DNA of 64,000 nt from CAVZYN01 sp963779515 (lineage in GTDB: Bacteria; Pseudomonadota; Alphaproteobacteria; Rhizobiales; Hyphomicrobiaceae): positions 558,001 to 622,000 of the forward strand of contig CAVZYN010000001.1 of NCBI GenBank assembly GCA_963779515.1. The letters are read 5' to 3'. Shown piece by piece: positions 36,556-45,036 of this stretch. The stretch's first letter is position 1. Each line of letters begins with the position of its first letter. Below the pieces are notes generated by a model, which did not search any database, was not told where the DNA came from, and saw only the letters and a list, made by a program, of their open reading frames with translations. The translations under genes and the position numbers were made by a program.

Positions 36556-37215
36556 TTACACACCCCGGCGCCAGAGGGTTTGGGCACGGCGGATGGCGAG
36601 CCAGAGGACGAGGGCTGCGGCGGCGAACATCGCCCAATCGCTCCAATCGCTGTCGCGCATGTGTTCGCCGAGGTAGACGAAGAACACGGTGAGCGGCAGA
36701 ATGCCGATGCCCGTCGTCCACAGGAACGTCCACCAGCCGACCCTGGTGAGGCCCGCCGCGTAGTTGATCAGATTGAACGCGATGACGGGAATGAAGCGCG
36801 CGATCAGGAACGCCTGCGCGCTCTGGTCGCCGGTCCAGTCGTCGAGCTTCTGTGCTTGCGACGCCGTCAGAAACCGCATCACGAAATCGCGGCCGACGTA
36901 GCGCGACAGCGCGAACGCAAGCGCGGCGCCGAGCATGGCGCCGATCCAGGAATAGACCGAGCCCCAGAACACGCCGAACTCGTGGCCGGCGATGAACGTG
37001 ACGATCTCGGCTGGGAATGGAATGAAGGAGTGGATGATCATCAGCGCGATGATGCCGAGGCCGCCCCACATGCCGAGGGATTTCACCCAGCCGGAGAGCC
37101 CGTCCTTGCTGAAGTCCATGGCGAGCGCGGGTGATGCGGCCGCCAGAACAACACTCAGCGCAACCAGTATGAGCACCGCCACATGGTGCTGCCTATGAGG
37201 ACGCAGCGGTGTCAT
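36556..37215 (-). CDS. TVP38/TMEM64-family (DedA-like) membrane protein
   Basis: 219 residues with a cleavable-looking N-terminus (VAVLILVALSVVLAAASPAL) and a VTT-type core: HSFIPFPAEIVTFIAGHEFG, GAMLGAALAFALSRYVGR, and FNLINYAAGLTRVGWWTFLW. Members act as lipid or small-molecule transporters/scramblases. Convergent with the upstream gene. Confidence 0.87.
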   Translation of the reverse strand: MTPLRPHRQHHVAVLILVALSVVLAAASPALAMDFSKDGLSGWVKSLGMWGGLGIIALMIIHSFIPFPAEIVTFIAGHEFGVFWGSVYSWIGAMLGAALAFALSRYVGRDFVMRFLTASQAQKLDDWTGDQSAQAFLIARFIPVIAFNLINYAAGLTRVGWWTFLWTTGIGILPLTVFFVYLGEHMRDSDWSDWAMFAAAALVLWLAIRRAQTLWRRGV

Positions 37216-37224
37216 GGCGGTTCG

Positions 37225-38031
37225 TTACTTGCCTTGGAACTTCGGTTTGCGCTTTTCCATGAAGGCGCGGCGGCCTTCGATGTAGTCGGCGGATTTGAAG
37301 CAATCCTCGACCATGCGGTCGAGGCGGCCGAGGTCGCGTTTGCTCTCGGGCTTGCCGATTTCGCGGGCGACCGACTTGATGGTCTTGATCGTCAGCGGGG
37401 CGTTCGCGGCGATCATGTCGGTCCACTCGGTGATCGCGGTATCGATGTCGGCGGCTGGGACCACGCGGTTGACGAGGCCCATGTCGTAGGCCTCCTGCGC
37501 GGTGACCTGACGCGCTGTGAAAAAGAGTTCCATCGCGCGGCTGACGCCGACGATTTCGGCGAGCCGGTTGACGCCGGGAAAGCCGTAGCCGAGGCCGAGC
37601 TTGGCGGCGGGAATGCCGAACTTGGCATCGTCGGAGCAGACGCGCAGATCGCAGCAGACCGCCAGATTGGCGCCGCCGCCGATGCAGTAGCCCTGGATCT
37701 TGGCGATCACGGGCTTCGGGAAGTTATAGAGCTGCTCGTATACCGAGGCGGAGGTGGCGTTGTAGAGTTTGACGGCGTCTTCGCTCGCGCGCTCGCTCTC
37801 GAACTTGGAGATGTCGGCGCCGGAGACGAAGGCTTTGCCGCCAGCGCCGGAGATCACAAGTGCGCGCAGGTCCGGATCGGCGGCGAACTCGGTGAGCAGC
37901 ATCTTCATGCGCTGCCACATCTCCAGCGACACGGCGTTGTGCCGCGCAGGGTTGTTGAAGATGATCTGGGCGATGCCGCCGTCTTTTTTTGCGAGCAGTT
38001 TCTCTTCGGTCGTTGGTTCAGTGGTGCTCAT
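37225..38031 (-). CDS. Enoyl-CoA hydratase/isomerase-family protein
   Basis: 268 residues, crotonase fold. The oxyanion-hole segments are clear: KAFVSGADISKF and YCIGGGANLAVCCDLR. The usual first catalytic Glu is Ala (FGIPAAKLGLGYGFPG where active hydratases have F-x-x-P-E), while the second acidic position is kept in SRAMELFF. Hydratase activity is therefore not certain; isomerase or other crotonase chemistry is possible. Just downstream of the CoA-transferase on the same strand. Confidence 0.88.
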   Translation of the reverse strand: MSTTEPTTEEKLLAKKDGGIAQIIFNNPARHNAVSLEMWQRMKMLLTEFAADPDLRALVISGAGGKAFVSGADISKFESERASEDAVKLYNATSASVYEQLYNFPKPVIAKIQGYCIGGGANLAVCCDLRVCSDDAKFGIPAAKLGLGYGFPGVNRLAEIVGVSRAMELFFTARQVTAQEAYDMGLVNRVVPAADIDTAITEWTDMIAANAPLTIKTIKSVAREIGKPESKRDLGRLDRMVEDCFKSADYIEGRRAFMEKRKPKFQGK

Positions 38032-38042
38032 GGAAGCTGTTC

Positions 38043-39230
38043 CTAGATTGCGGCGCTGGCGCGCAGGGCTTTGATGTCGTCGGGCGAATAGCCGGCGTCC
38101 TTCAGGATTTCGTCGGTGTGTTCGCCCATCAGTGGCGGCGGCTTTTTCATGGAGGTCTTCGACCGGCTCAGGTGGATCGGCTGGCCGATCGCCTTGGTGG
38201 GACCGCGCTCGTGGCTCGGCATCGGCGTCGCGATGCCGAGGTGCTGCACCTGCGGGTTGGCGAACACCTTATCGATCGTGTTGATCTCGCCGCACGGGAT
38301 GCCAGCGTCGTTGAGCTTGGCGATCCAGGCGTCGGACGAGGCATTTTTTGTTTGAGCGTTGATCAGCGCGTTGATGGCCTTGCGATGCTTGGAGCGGCCT
38401 GCGGGCTTATCGAAGTCGGGGTTGTCGAAGGCGGGATCGCCCATCAGCTCCTTGAGGCGCACCCACATGTGCTGGCCGGAACAGGCGATGTTGATGTAGC
38501 CGTCCGACGTTTTGAAGACGCCGGTCGGGATCGAGGTCGGGTGATCGTTGCCGGCCTGGCCCGGGACTTCGCCGGCCATGGTGTAGCGGGCGGCCTGGAA
38601 GTCGAGCATGAACACCTGCGCCTGCAACAGCGAGGTCTGCACCCATTGGCCTTTGCCGGAACGCTCGCGCTCGAGGAGTGCCAGCAGGATGCCTTGGGCG
38701 CAGAAGATGCCGGCAGTGAGATCGGCGATCGGGATGCCGACGCGCATCGGGCCTTGGCCAGGTTCGCCCGTCACCGACATCAGCCCGCCCATGCCTTGCG
38801 CGATCTGATCGAAGCCGGGGCGATCGCGATAGGGGCCGTCCTGGCCGAAGCCGGAGATGGAGCCGTAGACGATGCGCGGATTGATCTTTGCGATCGCCGC
38901 GTAGTCGATGCCGAGACGGGTCTTCACGTCGGGGCGGTAGTTCTCGACGATGACGTCGGCCTTGGCGGCGAGCCGCTTGAAGATTTCGAGGCCCTTCGGT
39001 GATTTGAGATTGAGCGTCATCGAGCGCTTGTTGCGGTGCAGGTTCTGGAAGTCGGGGCCGTCGCGCGGGCCGCCCATGCCGGCGCTCTTTTCCGCATCGG
39101 GGTCCTCGATCTTGATGACATTGGCGCCCCAGTCGGCGAGCTGGCGCACGCAGGTCGGCCCGGATCTGACGCGCGTCAGATCGAGAACGGTGTAGGGAGC
39201 AAGCACCTCGCTTGCGGGCTCGAAGGGCAT
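38043..39230 (-). CDS. CaiB/BaiF class III CoA-transferase
   Basis: 395 residues. Transfers CoA between a CoA thioester and a free acid through a covalent Asp. Signatures: VLDLTRVRSGPTCVRQLADWGANVIKIEDP and the catalytic Asp141 in RPGFDQIAQGMGGLMSVTG. N-terminal MPFEPASEVLAPYTV fits the formyl/succinyl-CoA:carboxylate group. GAGG precedes the ATG at 39230. The donor and acceptor cannot be named; its link with a carboxylate importer suggests the transported acid is the acceptor. Confidence 0.93.
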   Translation of the reverse strand: MPFEPASEVLAPYTVLDLTRVRSGPTCVRQLADWGANVIKIEDPDAEKSAGMGGPRDGPDFQNLHRNKRSMTLNLKSPKGLEIFKRLAAKADVIVENYRPDVKTRLGIDYAAIAKINPRIVYGSISGFGQDGPYRDRPGFDQIAQGMGGLMSVTGEPGQGPMRVGIPIADLTAGIFCAQGILLALLERERSGKGQWVQTSLLQAQVFMLDFQAARYTMAGEVPGQAGNDHPTSIPTGVFKTSDGYINIACSGQHMWVRLKELMGDPAFDNPDFDKPAGRSKHRKAINALINAQTKNASSDAWIAKLNDAGIPCGEINTIDKVFANPQVQHLGIATPMPSHERGPTKAIGQPIHLSRSKTSMKKPPPLMGEHTDEILKDAGYSPDDIKALRASAAI

Positions 39231-39271
39231 CGGGACCTCGTGCGGATCGGTGTGGACACCAGAACTGTAGG

Positions 39272-39315
39272 ATTGTTGACACTTTGCGCAATGGCATGTC
39301 AACAATTGGCGCAAA
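39272..39315. promoter_or_regulatory. Probable operator for the GntR regulator
   Basis: Between the divergent CoA-transferase and GntR genes are ATTGTTGACA (39272-39281) and TGTCAACAAT (39297-39306), a perfect 10-base inverted pair, and a second pair CTTTGCGC/GCGCAAAG (starts 39282 and 39308). TTGT-N-GACA-type palindromes are typical FCD-GntR sites. Confidence 0.7.
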
Positions 39316-39342
39316 GTCAGGCCATCAGAGTGCACAGGGCAG

Positions 39343-40032
39343 ATGAGCGCGACGCCATTTCACGCCAGCCAACTGCGCCCGCTCGCGGAGCTGATCGAAC
39401 AGGAAATCGAGCGCCAGATCCTGGCCGGCGACCTGAAGGTTGGCGCGCGCGTCAATGAGTTGGCGCTGTCGCGGACGCTCGGCGTCAGTCGCGGGCCGAT
39501 CCGCGAGGCGCTGCAGGGGCTGCGGCGTGCGGGGCTGGTGGAGATCGTGACCAATCGCGGTGCGATCGTGCGCAGTCTCGGTGCAGAGGCGGTGCTGGAC
39601 CTCTATGACCTGAGAGGTTCGATCTTCGCGACCCTCGCGGAGCGGTTGGCGGACCTGCGAACGGCAGCGCATATCAAGACGCTCGAGGCGAATATCGCGG
39701 CGAGCGAGGCCGCCATCGCGGCAAACGATCCGGAAGCCTACTACCGGCTGAACATCGCGTTCCATGATGCGATAGCCGAAATGAGCGGCATGGTGCGGGC
39801 AGGCGCTCTCTATCGCGATCTCGTCAAGGAGATGCATCTGTATCGCCGGCGCGGCTTGATCACATCGACGGAGAACCGCAAGCGCTCGCTGGCGGAGCAT
39901 CGGTCGATTATCGCAGCGATCCGGAAGAAGGATGCGGCGCGCGCCTTCGCGGCCGCGCGCGCGCACATCGGGGCGGGAAAGGCGCGGTTCCAGGCGACGC
40001 TCGATCTGGTACGCGAAGCGCCGGCGGCGTAG
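39343..40032 (+). CDS. GntR-family (FCD) transcriptional regulator
   Basis: 229 residues. N-terminal winged helix: IEQEIERQILAGDLKVGARVNELALSRTLGVSRGPIREALQGLR. C-terminal FCD domain: helices with the metal/ligand-binding residues in EAYYRLNIAFHDAIAE and LAEHRSIIAAIRKKD. Divergent from the CoA-transferase/crotonase pair and 48 bp before a TctC gene, so it likely controls both; the effector may be the transported carboxylate or its CoA ester. Confidence 0.93.
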   Translation: MSATPFHASQLRPLAELIEQEIERQILAGDLKVGARVNELALSRTLGVSRGPIREALQGLRRAGLVEIVTNRGAIVRSLGAEAVLDLYDLRGSIFATLAERLADLRTAAHIKTLEANIAASEAAIAANDPEAYYRLNIAFHDAIAEMSGMVRAGALYRDLVKEMHLYRRRGLITSTENRKRSLAEHRSIIAAIRKKDAARAFAAARAHIGAGKARFQATLDLVREAPAA

Positions 40033-40080
40033 AACGGGAAGAGACGACGGTTGAAACGGCTGACTTGGGAGGCAGACAAC

Positions 40081-41062
40081 ATGATCGCAAAAGCGGTATC
40101 TGGAGTGGCGGCAGGTTGTGCAGTGGTGCTCGCGTTCAGCGCTGCGACGGCCAGTGCGCAAGAGGAAAAATTTCCGTCGAAACCCATCAGCATGGTGACG
40201 CATGCCGGACCCGGCGGCGGCACGGACATTACGACCCGCATGATGATGGTGGCGGCCAGCAAGCCGATCGGCCAGGAGCTGACGGTCGTCAGCAAGACCG
40301 GCGGCAGCGGCACGGTGTCGTTGCAGTACGCCATGACGCAGCCGAAGGACGGCCACACCGTCCTGACCATCACGCAATCCCATATTTTCCAGATTTTGCA
40401 GGAGAAAGTGCCGCTAAAGATCGACGATCTGGTCGGTGTCGCCCGCGCAACGCTCGATCCGCAGGTGATCGCTGTGAAGGCCGACAGCCCGATCAAGGAC
40501 CTGAAAGGGTTGATCGAGGCGTCGAAGGCGAAGCAAGGCGGCCTCAAATGGGGCACGACGTTCGTCGGCGGCATCGATCACGTCGCGATCCACAATTTCG
40601 CCAAGGCGGCGAGCGGGATCCCCTATGTCGTCGTGCCGTTCCGCGGCGGCGGCGATATCGTCACCAACCTTGTCGGTGGCAATCTCGATGTGGCGCTGCT
40701 GAACTACGCCGAGGGCGAGACCCAGTTCAAAGCCAACCAGATCCGCGCCATCGCGACGCTCGACGAGAAGCGGATCGAACTCGATCAAGGACGTGCCGAC
40801 GGCGATTGAGCAAGGCGTGAAGAACACGGCCTACACCGTGCGCGGCTTTGCCGTGTTGAAGGGTACGCCCGAAGCACGCATCGGCCATCTCGAGAAGGGC
40901 ATGATCGAGGCGATGAAGCATCAGGTCTACGAGAACTACCTGTCGCAGGGTGGCATGTCGCCGAACAGCGTCGCCGGCGGCGCCGAGTGGACCAAGATGA
41001 TCCGCGATATCGCGGAAGAAAGCCGAGTCGCGTTGACCGAACTCGGCGTCCTCAAGAAATAA
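40081..41062 (+). pseudogene. TctC-type substrate-binding protein, frameshifted
   Basis: The first frame (from the ATG at 40081, with GGGAGG nearby) has a signal peptide (MIAKAVSGVAAGCAVVLAFS) and a Bug-family mature part (SKPISMVTHAGPGGGTDITT; TGGSGTVSLQ). After EKRIEL an extra G at 40783 ends it early in DQGRADGD. The next frame from 40784 continues as IKDVPTAIEQGVKNTAYTVR and runs to LTELGVLKK at 41062. Correcting one base gives a normal ~326-residue protein. With TctB and TctA next to it this is the binding subunit of the carboxylate importer. Real loss would leave the transporter without it. Confidence 0.9.
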
Positions 41063-41078
41063 GCGAAAGCAGGACGAC

Positions 41079-41540
41079 GTGCGCCTCCACGCGGATCAGA
41101 GTGCGGCGCTGGTGTTGATCGCGGTGGCCGTGACGGCCATCGCATTGACGTTCGGCTTCGACGATGTGCCCGCAGCCATCAAGCAGGGCATGGGGCCGGA
41201 CCGGTTTCCGCAGCTGGTCGCGGGCGTCATCATCGCGCTGGCAGCGGTGCTGTTCTGGCAGGCGCGTGGCCAGACGCGCGTCGCGCTGGAGCCCATCGAT
41301 CGCGCGACGTGGAGCGTGATCGGCGGCGCGGTTCTTTACATGGGCGTGCTTTGGCTGATCGGCCTGATCCCGTCGCTGACGATGGCGCTGATCGCGCTCG
41401 GCGTGTTGTGGGGCGAGCGCCGGTGGGCTGGACTGCTGCTCAATGCGGTGCTGCTGCCCGCCGTCATCTGGCTCGTGTTCGTCAAAGGCCTCAAGGTGAC
41501 GCTGCCGGGCGGGCAGCTCGCACGTTGGCTCGGGATTTGA
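41079..41540 (+). CDS. TctB-family (DUF1468) transporter subunit
   Basis: 153 residues, four membrane helices. GTG start with AGGACGAC upstream. Landmarks VPAAIKQGMGPDRFPQLVAG and GLKVTLPGG. TctB is the small membrane subunit of tripartite tricarboxylate transporters. Sits between TctC and TctA. Confidence 0.88.
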   Translation: MRLHADQSAALVLIAVAVTAIALTFGFDDVPAAIKQGMGPDRFPQLVAGVIIALAAVLFWQARGQTRVALEPIDRATWSVIGGAVLYMGVLWLIGLIPSLTMALIALGVLWGERRWAGLLLNAVLLPAVIWLVFVKGLKVTLPGGQLARWLGI

Positions 41541-41543
41541 TCG

Positions 41544-43028
41544 ATGGATGGTTTTTCCGCGGGCATGTCGATCCTGCTCGATCCGGTCATGCTGGCGGTC
41601 ATTCTTGCGGGGACGTTGATCGGCATCATCGTCGGCGCGCTGCCCGGGATCTCGGGCTCGACCACGGCAGCGCTGCTGCTGCCGATGACGATCACCATGA
41701 GCCCCATCACGGCGATCGCTTTTCTCGGCGCGATCTATTGCGCGGCGAACTACGGCGGGTCCATCACCGCGATCCTGGTCAACACGCCCGGTGATCCGTC
41801 GGCGTCCGCGACGGCTTTCGACGGTTATCCGATGGCGAAACAGGGGCGCGCCGGCGTCGCGCTCGGCATGTCGGCGATCGCGAGCGCCATCGGCGGGATC
41901 TTCAGCGTCGTGGTGTTGATCGTGGCCGCGCCGCTGCTGGCGAAGTTTGCCTACAACTTCGGCCCGCCCGAGTATTTCGCGTTGGCGATCTTCGGGCTCT
42001 CCATGTTGGGCGCGGTCGGCGGCGATGCGGCGATCAAGAACCTGATCATGGGCGCGGCCGGCCTGCTGATTTCAACGGTCGGGACGGACCTCGCCTCCGG
42101 CGTCGAGCGCTATGCCTTCGGCGTGCCGGAACTGACCGACGGCATCGGCTTCATTCCGGTGCTGACAGGGCTGTTCGCCATGTCGGAACTGCTGACGATG
42201 GTGTCGCAGCGCCATTTGAAGATCGAGCTGTTGGCGCTCGATGCGGTGAAACTGCCGACGCGCGCGGATTTTGCAAAGTGCGGGAAATCGATCGTGCTCG
42301 GCTCCGGCCTCGGCACGTTCATCGGCATTCTGCCGGCGCTGGGCGCAACCACGGCGGCGTTGATCACCTACAACGAAACCAAGCGCTGGTCGAAATACAA
42401 GCATGAGTTCGGGCATGGCGCGATCGAGGGCGTGGCGGGACCGGAGGCGGCCAACAATGCCGCCGTCGGTGGCGCCATGGTGCCGACCTTGGCGCTCGGC
42501 ATTCCGGGCTCGACGACGGCGGCGATCATTCTCGCCGGCATGATGATCCAAGGTGTCCGGCCGGGCCCGCACCTTTTCACCGAACAGCCGAAGTTTCTCT
42601 ATGCGGTGTTCGCCTCGATGCTGGCGGCGAACCTGATCTATCTCGTGCTCGGCATGGTGGCGGCCAAGGCATTCGCGCGCATTTCGCTCATTCCGCCGTC
42701 GTTCCTGTGGCCATCGGTGTTCGTGCTGTGCGTGATCGGCGCCTATGCGCCGAACCAGACGGTGGTCGATGTGTGGACCATGCTAGTGTTCGGCGTGATC
42801 GGCTTCTTCATGCGCCGCTACGGCTTCTCGCCGGCGCCGCTGGTGATGGGGCTGGTGCTCGGACAGATGGCGGAAGAGACGCTGAAGCAGTCGCTCGTCA
42901 TCCTCGATCAGCGCTGGCTCGGGTTCTTCGAGCGGCCGATGGTGGTGACGCTGTTTGCGATCACCGTCGCCTCGATTAGCTGGCCGCTGTTCGTGCGTCT
43001 CTGGCGTGGCGGTGGCACTGGAGAATGA
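41544..43028 (+). CDS. TctA-family large membrane subunit
   Basis: 494 residues, ~11-12 membrane helices. TctA signatures: GALPGISGSTTAALLLPMT, AANYGGSITAILVNTPGDP, GHGAIEGVAGPEAANNAAVG (P-E-x-x-N) and GSTTAAIILAGMM. This is the main permease for uptake of citrate-like or other carboxylates. Last gene of the tctC-tctB-tctA unit. Confidence 0.95.
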   Translation: MDGFSAGMSILLDPVMLAVILAGTLIGIIVGALPGISGSTTAALLLPMTITMSPITAIAFLGAIYCAANYGGSITAILVNTPGDPSASATAFDGYPMAKQGRAGVALGMSAIASAIGGIFSVVVLIVAAPLLAKFAYNFGPPEYFALAIFGLSMLGAVGGDAAIKNLIMGAAGLLISTVGTDLASGVERYAFGVPELTDGIGFIPVLTGLFAMSELLTMVSQRHLKIELLALDAVKLPTRADFAKCGKSIVLGSGLGTFIGILPALGATTAALITYNETKRWSKYKHEFGHGAIEGVAGPEAANNAAVGGAMVPTLALGIPGSTTAAIILAGMMIQGVRPGPHLFTEQPKFLYAVFASMLAANLIYLVLGMVAAKAFARISLIPPSFLWPSVFVLCVIGAYAPNQTVVDVWTMLVFGVIGFFMRRYGFSPAPLVMGLVLGQMAEETLKQSLVILDQRWLGFFERPMVVTLFAITVASISWPLFVRLWRGGGTGE

Positions 43029-43090
43029 TAGATCCCGCCAAATGGACCGGACGGCGAATGACGTATTGAACCCCATCGGAGTTTCGCCCC

Positions 43091-43428
43091 ATGATCTATG
43101 GGATGTCGACCGGATTGGTTTGCGCCATGCTGATCGCGAGTTCAGCGGCGTATGTGTTTCACACACCAACCATCGAGGGTGTCGGCAAACTTGGGTTTCC
43201 AGACCATTTTCGCATCGAGCTGGCCATCCTGAAGGCGCTGGCCGTCGTCGTCTTGCTGGCCCCCAGTTCCCCATTCAAGCGAAAGAATGGGCCTATGCGG
43301 GAGTGGCGCTGTTCTTTCTCACGTCCATCGTCGCCCATAGCGCCCACGGTGATCCCTGGACGCTCACCCTTATCAATGTGTTCTTGCTGATCCTGCTGCT
43401 CACATCGAGGTATTGCCATCCGGGTTGA
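43091..43428 (+). pseudogene. DoxX-like membrane protein, frameshifted
   Basis: The first half (from ATG 43091: MSTGLVCAMLIASSAAYVFH, then FPDHFRIELAILKALAVVVLLAP) and the second half in another frame (FPIQAKEWAYAGVALFFLTSIV, then HSAHGDPWTLTLINVFLLILLL) make one ~112-residue DoxX-like four-helix protein if one base is restored near 43262-43267. EWAYAG is a conserved DoxX motif. DoxX-like proteins are small quinone- or thiosulfate-linked membrane proteins of mostly unknown role. Confidence 0.72.
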
Positions 43429-43429
43429 A

Positions 43430-43488
43430 ACGAGGGCCAGCAAGACCCCGGGTCTTGGCGCTTTGCGCGCAGCGCCCGGGGACGCAAG
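43430..43488. repeat. 58-bp dispersed palindrome, copy A
   Basis: ACGAGGGCCAGCAAGACCCC, then a palindromic core (CCCCGGG...GCGCT / AGCGC...CCGGGG). Identical, apart from one small indel, to copy B at 46291-46348 and in the same orientation; the two flank 2.8 kb of accessory genes. Confidence 0.85.
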
Positions 43489-43494
43489 GGCGTT

Positions 43495-44877
43495 TCAAGC
43501 CGCCGGTTTGATGTTCTGGTTGACGCGGAACAGGTTGCTCGGGTCGAACTTCTTTTTGACGGCCGCAAGGCGCTCAAAGTTTTCGCCGAAGCTTGCTTTG
43601 ATCCGGCCCTCGCCCTCGTCGTCCATCATGAAGTTGGGATAGGCGCCGCCAAGATCGAAGGGGTGGACCGCATCCCAGTAGGCCTTGGTCCATTGCGTGA
43701 CGGCGGCGGCCTTGCCAGCGTCCGGATCGATGCCGGCGATCACCATCGACCATGTGGCGTCGCGGCAATTCCAGGCGGTGTCGCCCTTGCCGACGCGATG
43801 CACGGCGCCGTCAATCGGATAGAGGTGCATCAGGGAGAGTTCGCTCGGCGTCTTTGCGGCCTGTGCGAGATGCACCTCGATTGCCGCGTCTGGCAACGTC
43901 TTGACGAAGTCGCCCCGCCAGTACCACTGCATGCCCTTGGGATAGAGTCCGTCGAACATGCTCTGTACGCCCGGGTAGGGCATCATGCTCATCCAGTTGA
44001 ACCAGGGCTCGGGCAGAACTTTGAGCAGCGGCTCCAGGGCTTTCTTGCCGTCGGCCTCGGACCCATTGAAGCAGCACATCAGCAGGCACATGTGCTTGCC
44101 CCAACGCTCTTTCGGAAACGGATCGCACGACAGTACGGTCTTGAGACCGAGAAACACACAGAGATCCTCCGGCGACTGGGGAAGGAACTCGCGGTAGCGC
44201 TTCATAATGGTGCTCGCGTGCTTCTGGTCGAACGCGATGGGGCCGGCAAAAACAGTCGTAACGGGATGCAGTTGGAACACAAAACTGGTGACGACGCCGA
44301 AATTGCCGCCGCCGCCGCGCAACGCCCAGAACAGATCGGCGTTCTGGCTCTTGCTGGCGGTGACGAAGCTGCCATCCGCGAGCACCACGTCGGCCTCGAG
44401 CAGGTTGTCGATGGCGAGGCCATACTTGCGCGACAGGTAGCCGTGACCGCCGCTGAGGGTCAGCCCCGCGATGCCGGTGGTCGAAATGATGCCGGCAGGC
44501 ACGGCAAGACCAAAGGCGTGCGTCGCGTGATCGACGTCGCCCTGGGTGCATCCTGCACCGACCCTGGCGGTGCGGGCTGCGGGATCGACACGAACGCCCT
44601 TCATCGCAGCCAAGTCGATCACCAGACCATCGTCAACGCTGCCGAGACCCGGACCATTGTGGCCGCCGCAGCGAATAGCAATGCGCAGGCCGTTGTCGCG
44701 GCCGAAGTTGACGGCCTTGATGACGTCGGCCACGTCCGCACACTTGGCGATGATCAGCGGCCGCTTGTCGATCATGCCATTATAGAGAGACCGGGACGCC
44801 TCGTAGTCGCCATCACCCCTGGCAACGATCGCACCGCGATGTGCTTGTTTCAGCTGATCGATATCTTGGGCCAGCAT
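43495..44877 (-). CDS. FAD-binding oxidase of the berberine-bridge-like (BBE) family
   Basis: 460 residues. N-terminal FAD domain: CGGHNGPGLGSVDDGLVIDL (the His of CGGH is the covalent flavin site in this family) and GIISTTGIAGLTLSGGHGYL. The position that holds the second flavin-linking Cys in bicovalent members is Ile, so the flavin is probably linked by His only. C-terminal BBE motif: KKKFDPSNLFRVNQNI. These enzymes oxidise sugars, alcohols or alkaloid-like compounds; substrate unknown. Divergent from the wHTH-hydrolase gene. Confidence 0.92.
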   Translation of the reverse strand: MLAQDIDQLKQAHRGAIVARGDGDYEASRSLYNGMIDKRPLIIAKCADVADVIKAVNFGRDNGLRIAIRCGGHNGPGLGSVDDGLVIDLAAMKGVRVDPAARTARVGAGCTQGDVDHATHAFGLAVPAGIISTTGIAGLTLSGGHGYLSRKYGLAIDNLLEADVVLADGSFVTASKSQNADLFWALRGGGGNFGVVTSFVFQLHPVTTVFAGPIAFDQKHASTIMKRYREFLPQSPEDLCVFLGLKTVLSCDPFPKERWGKHMCLLMCCFNGSEADGKKALEPLLKVLPEPWFNWMSMMPYPGVQSMFDGLYPKGMQWYWRGDFVKTLPDAAIEVHLAQAAKTPSELSLMHLYPIDGAVHRVGKGDTAWNCRDATWSMVIAGIDPDAGKAAAVTQWTKAYWDAVHPFDLGGAYPNFMMDDEGEGRIKASFGENFERLAAVKKKFDPSNLFRVNQNIKPAA

Positions 44878-45036
44878 GGTGTCCTCGCCTCGCGTTCAGT
44901 TTCTATGGCCACGGCAGGCTAGATCGCGTCTGTCCGCCGGGCTTGAAGGCGACTTTGAGAATTTGTCCAGATTGCTATGATTTTGGTCCATAGTGTTTGG
45001 GAAGTTAAAAAATGTTCCGTCCACGAGGCCGATGAC

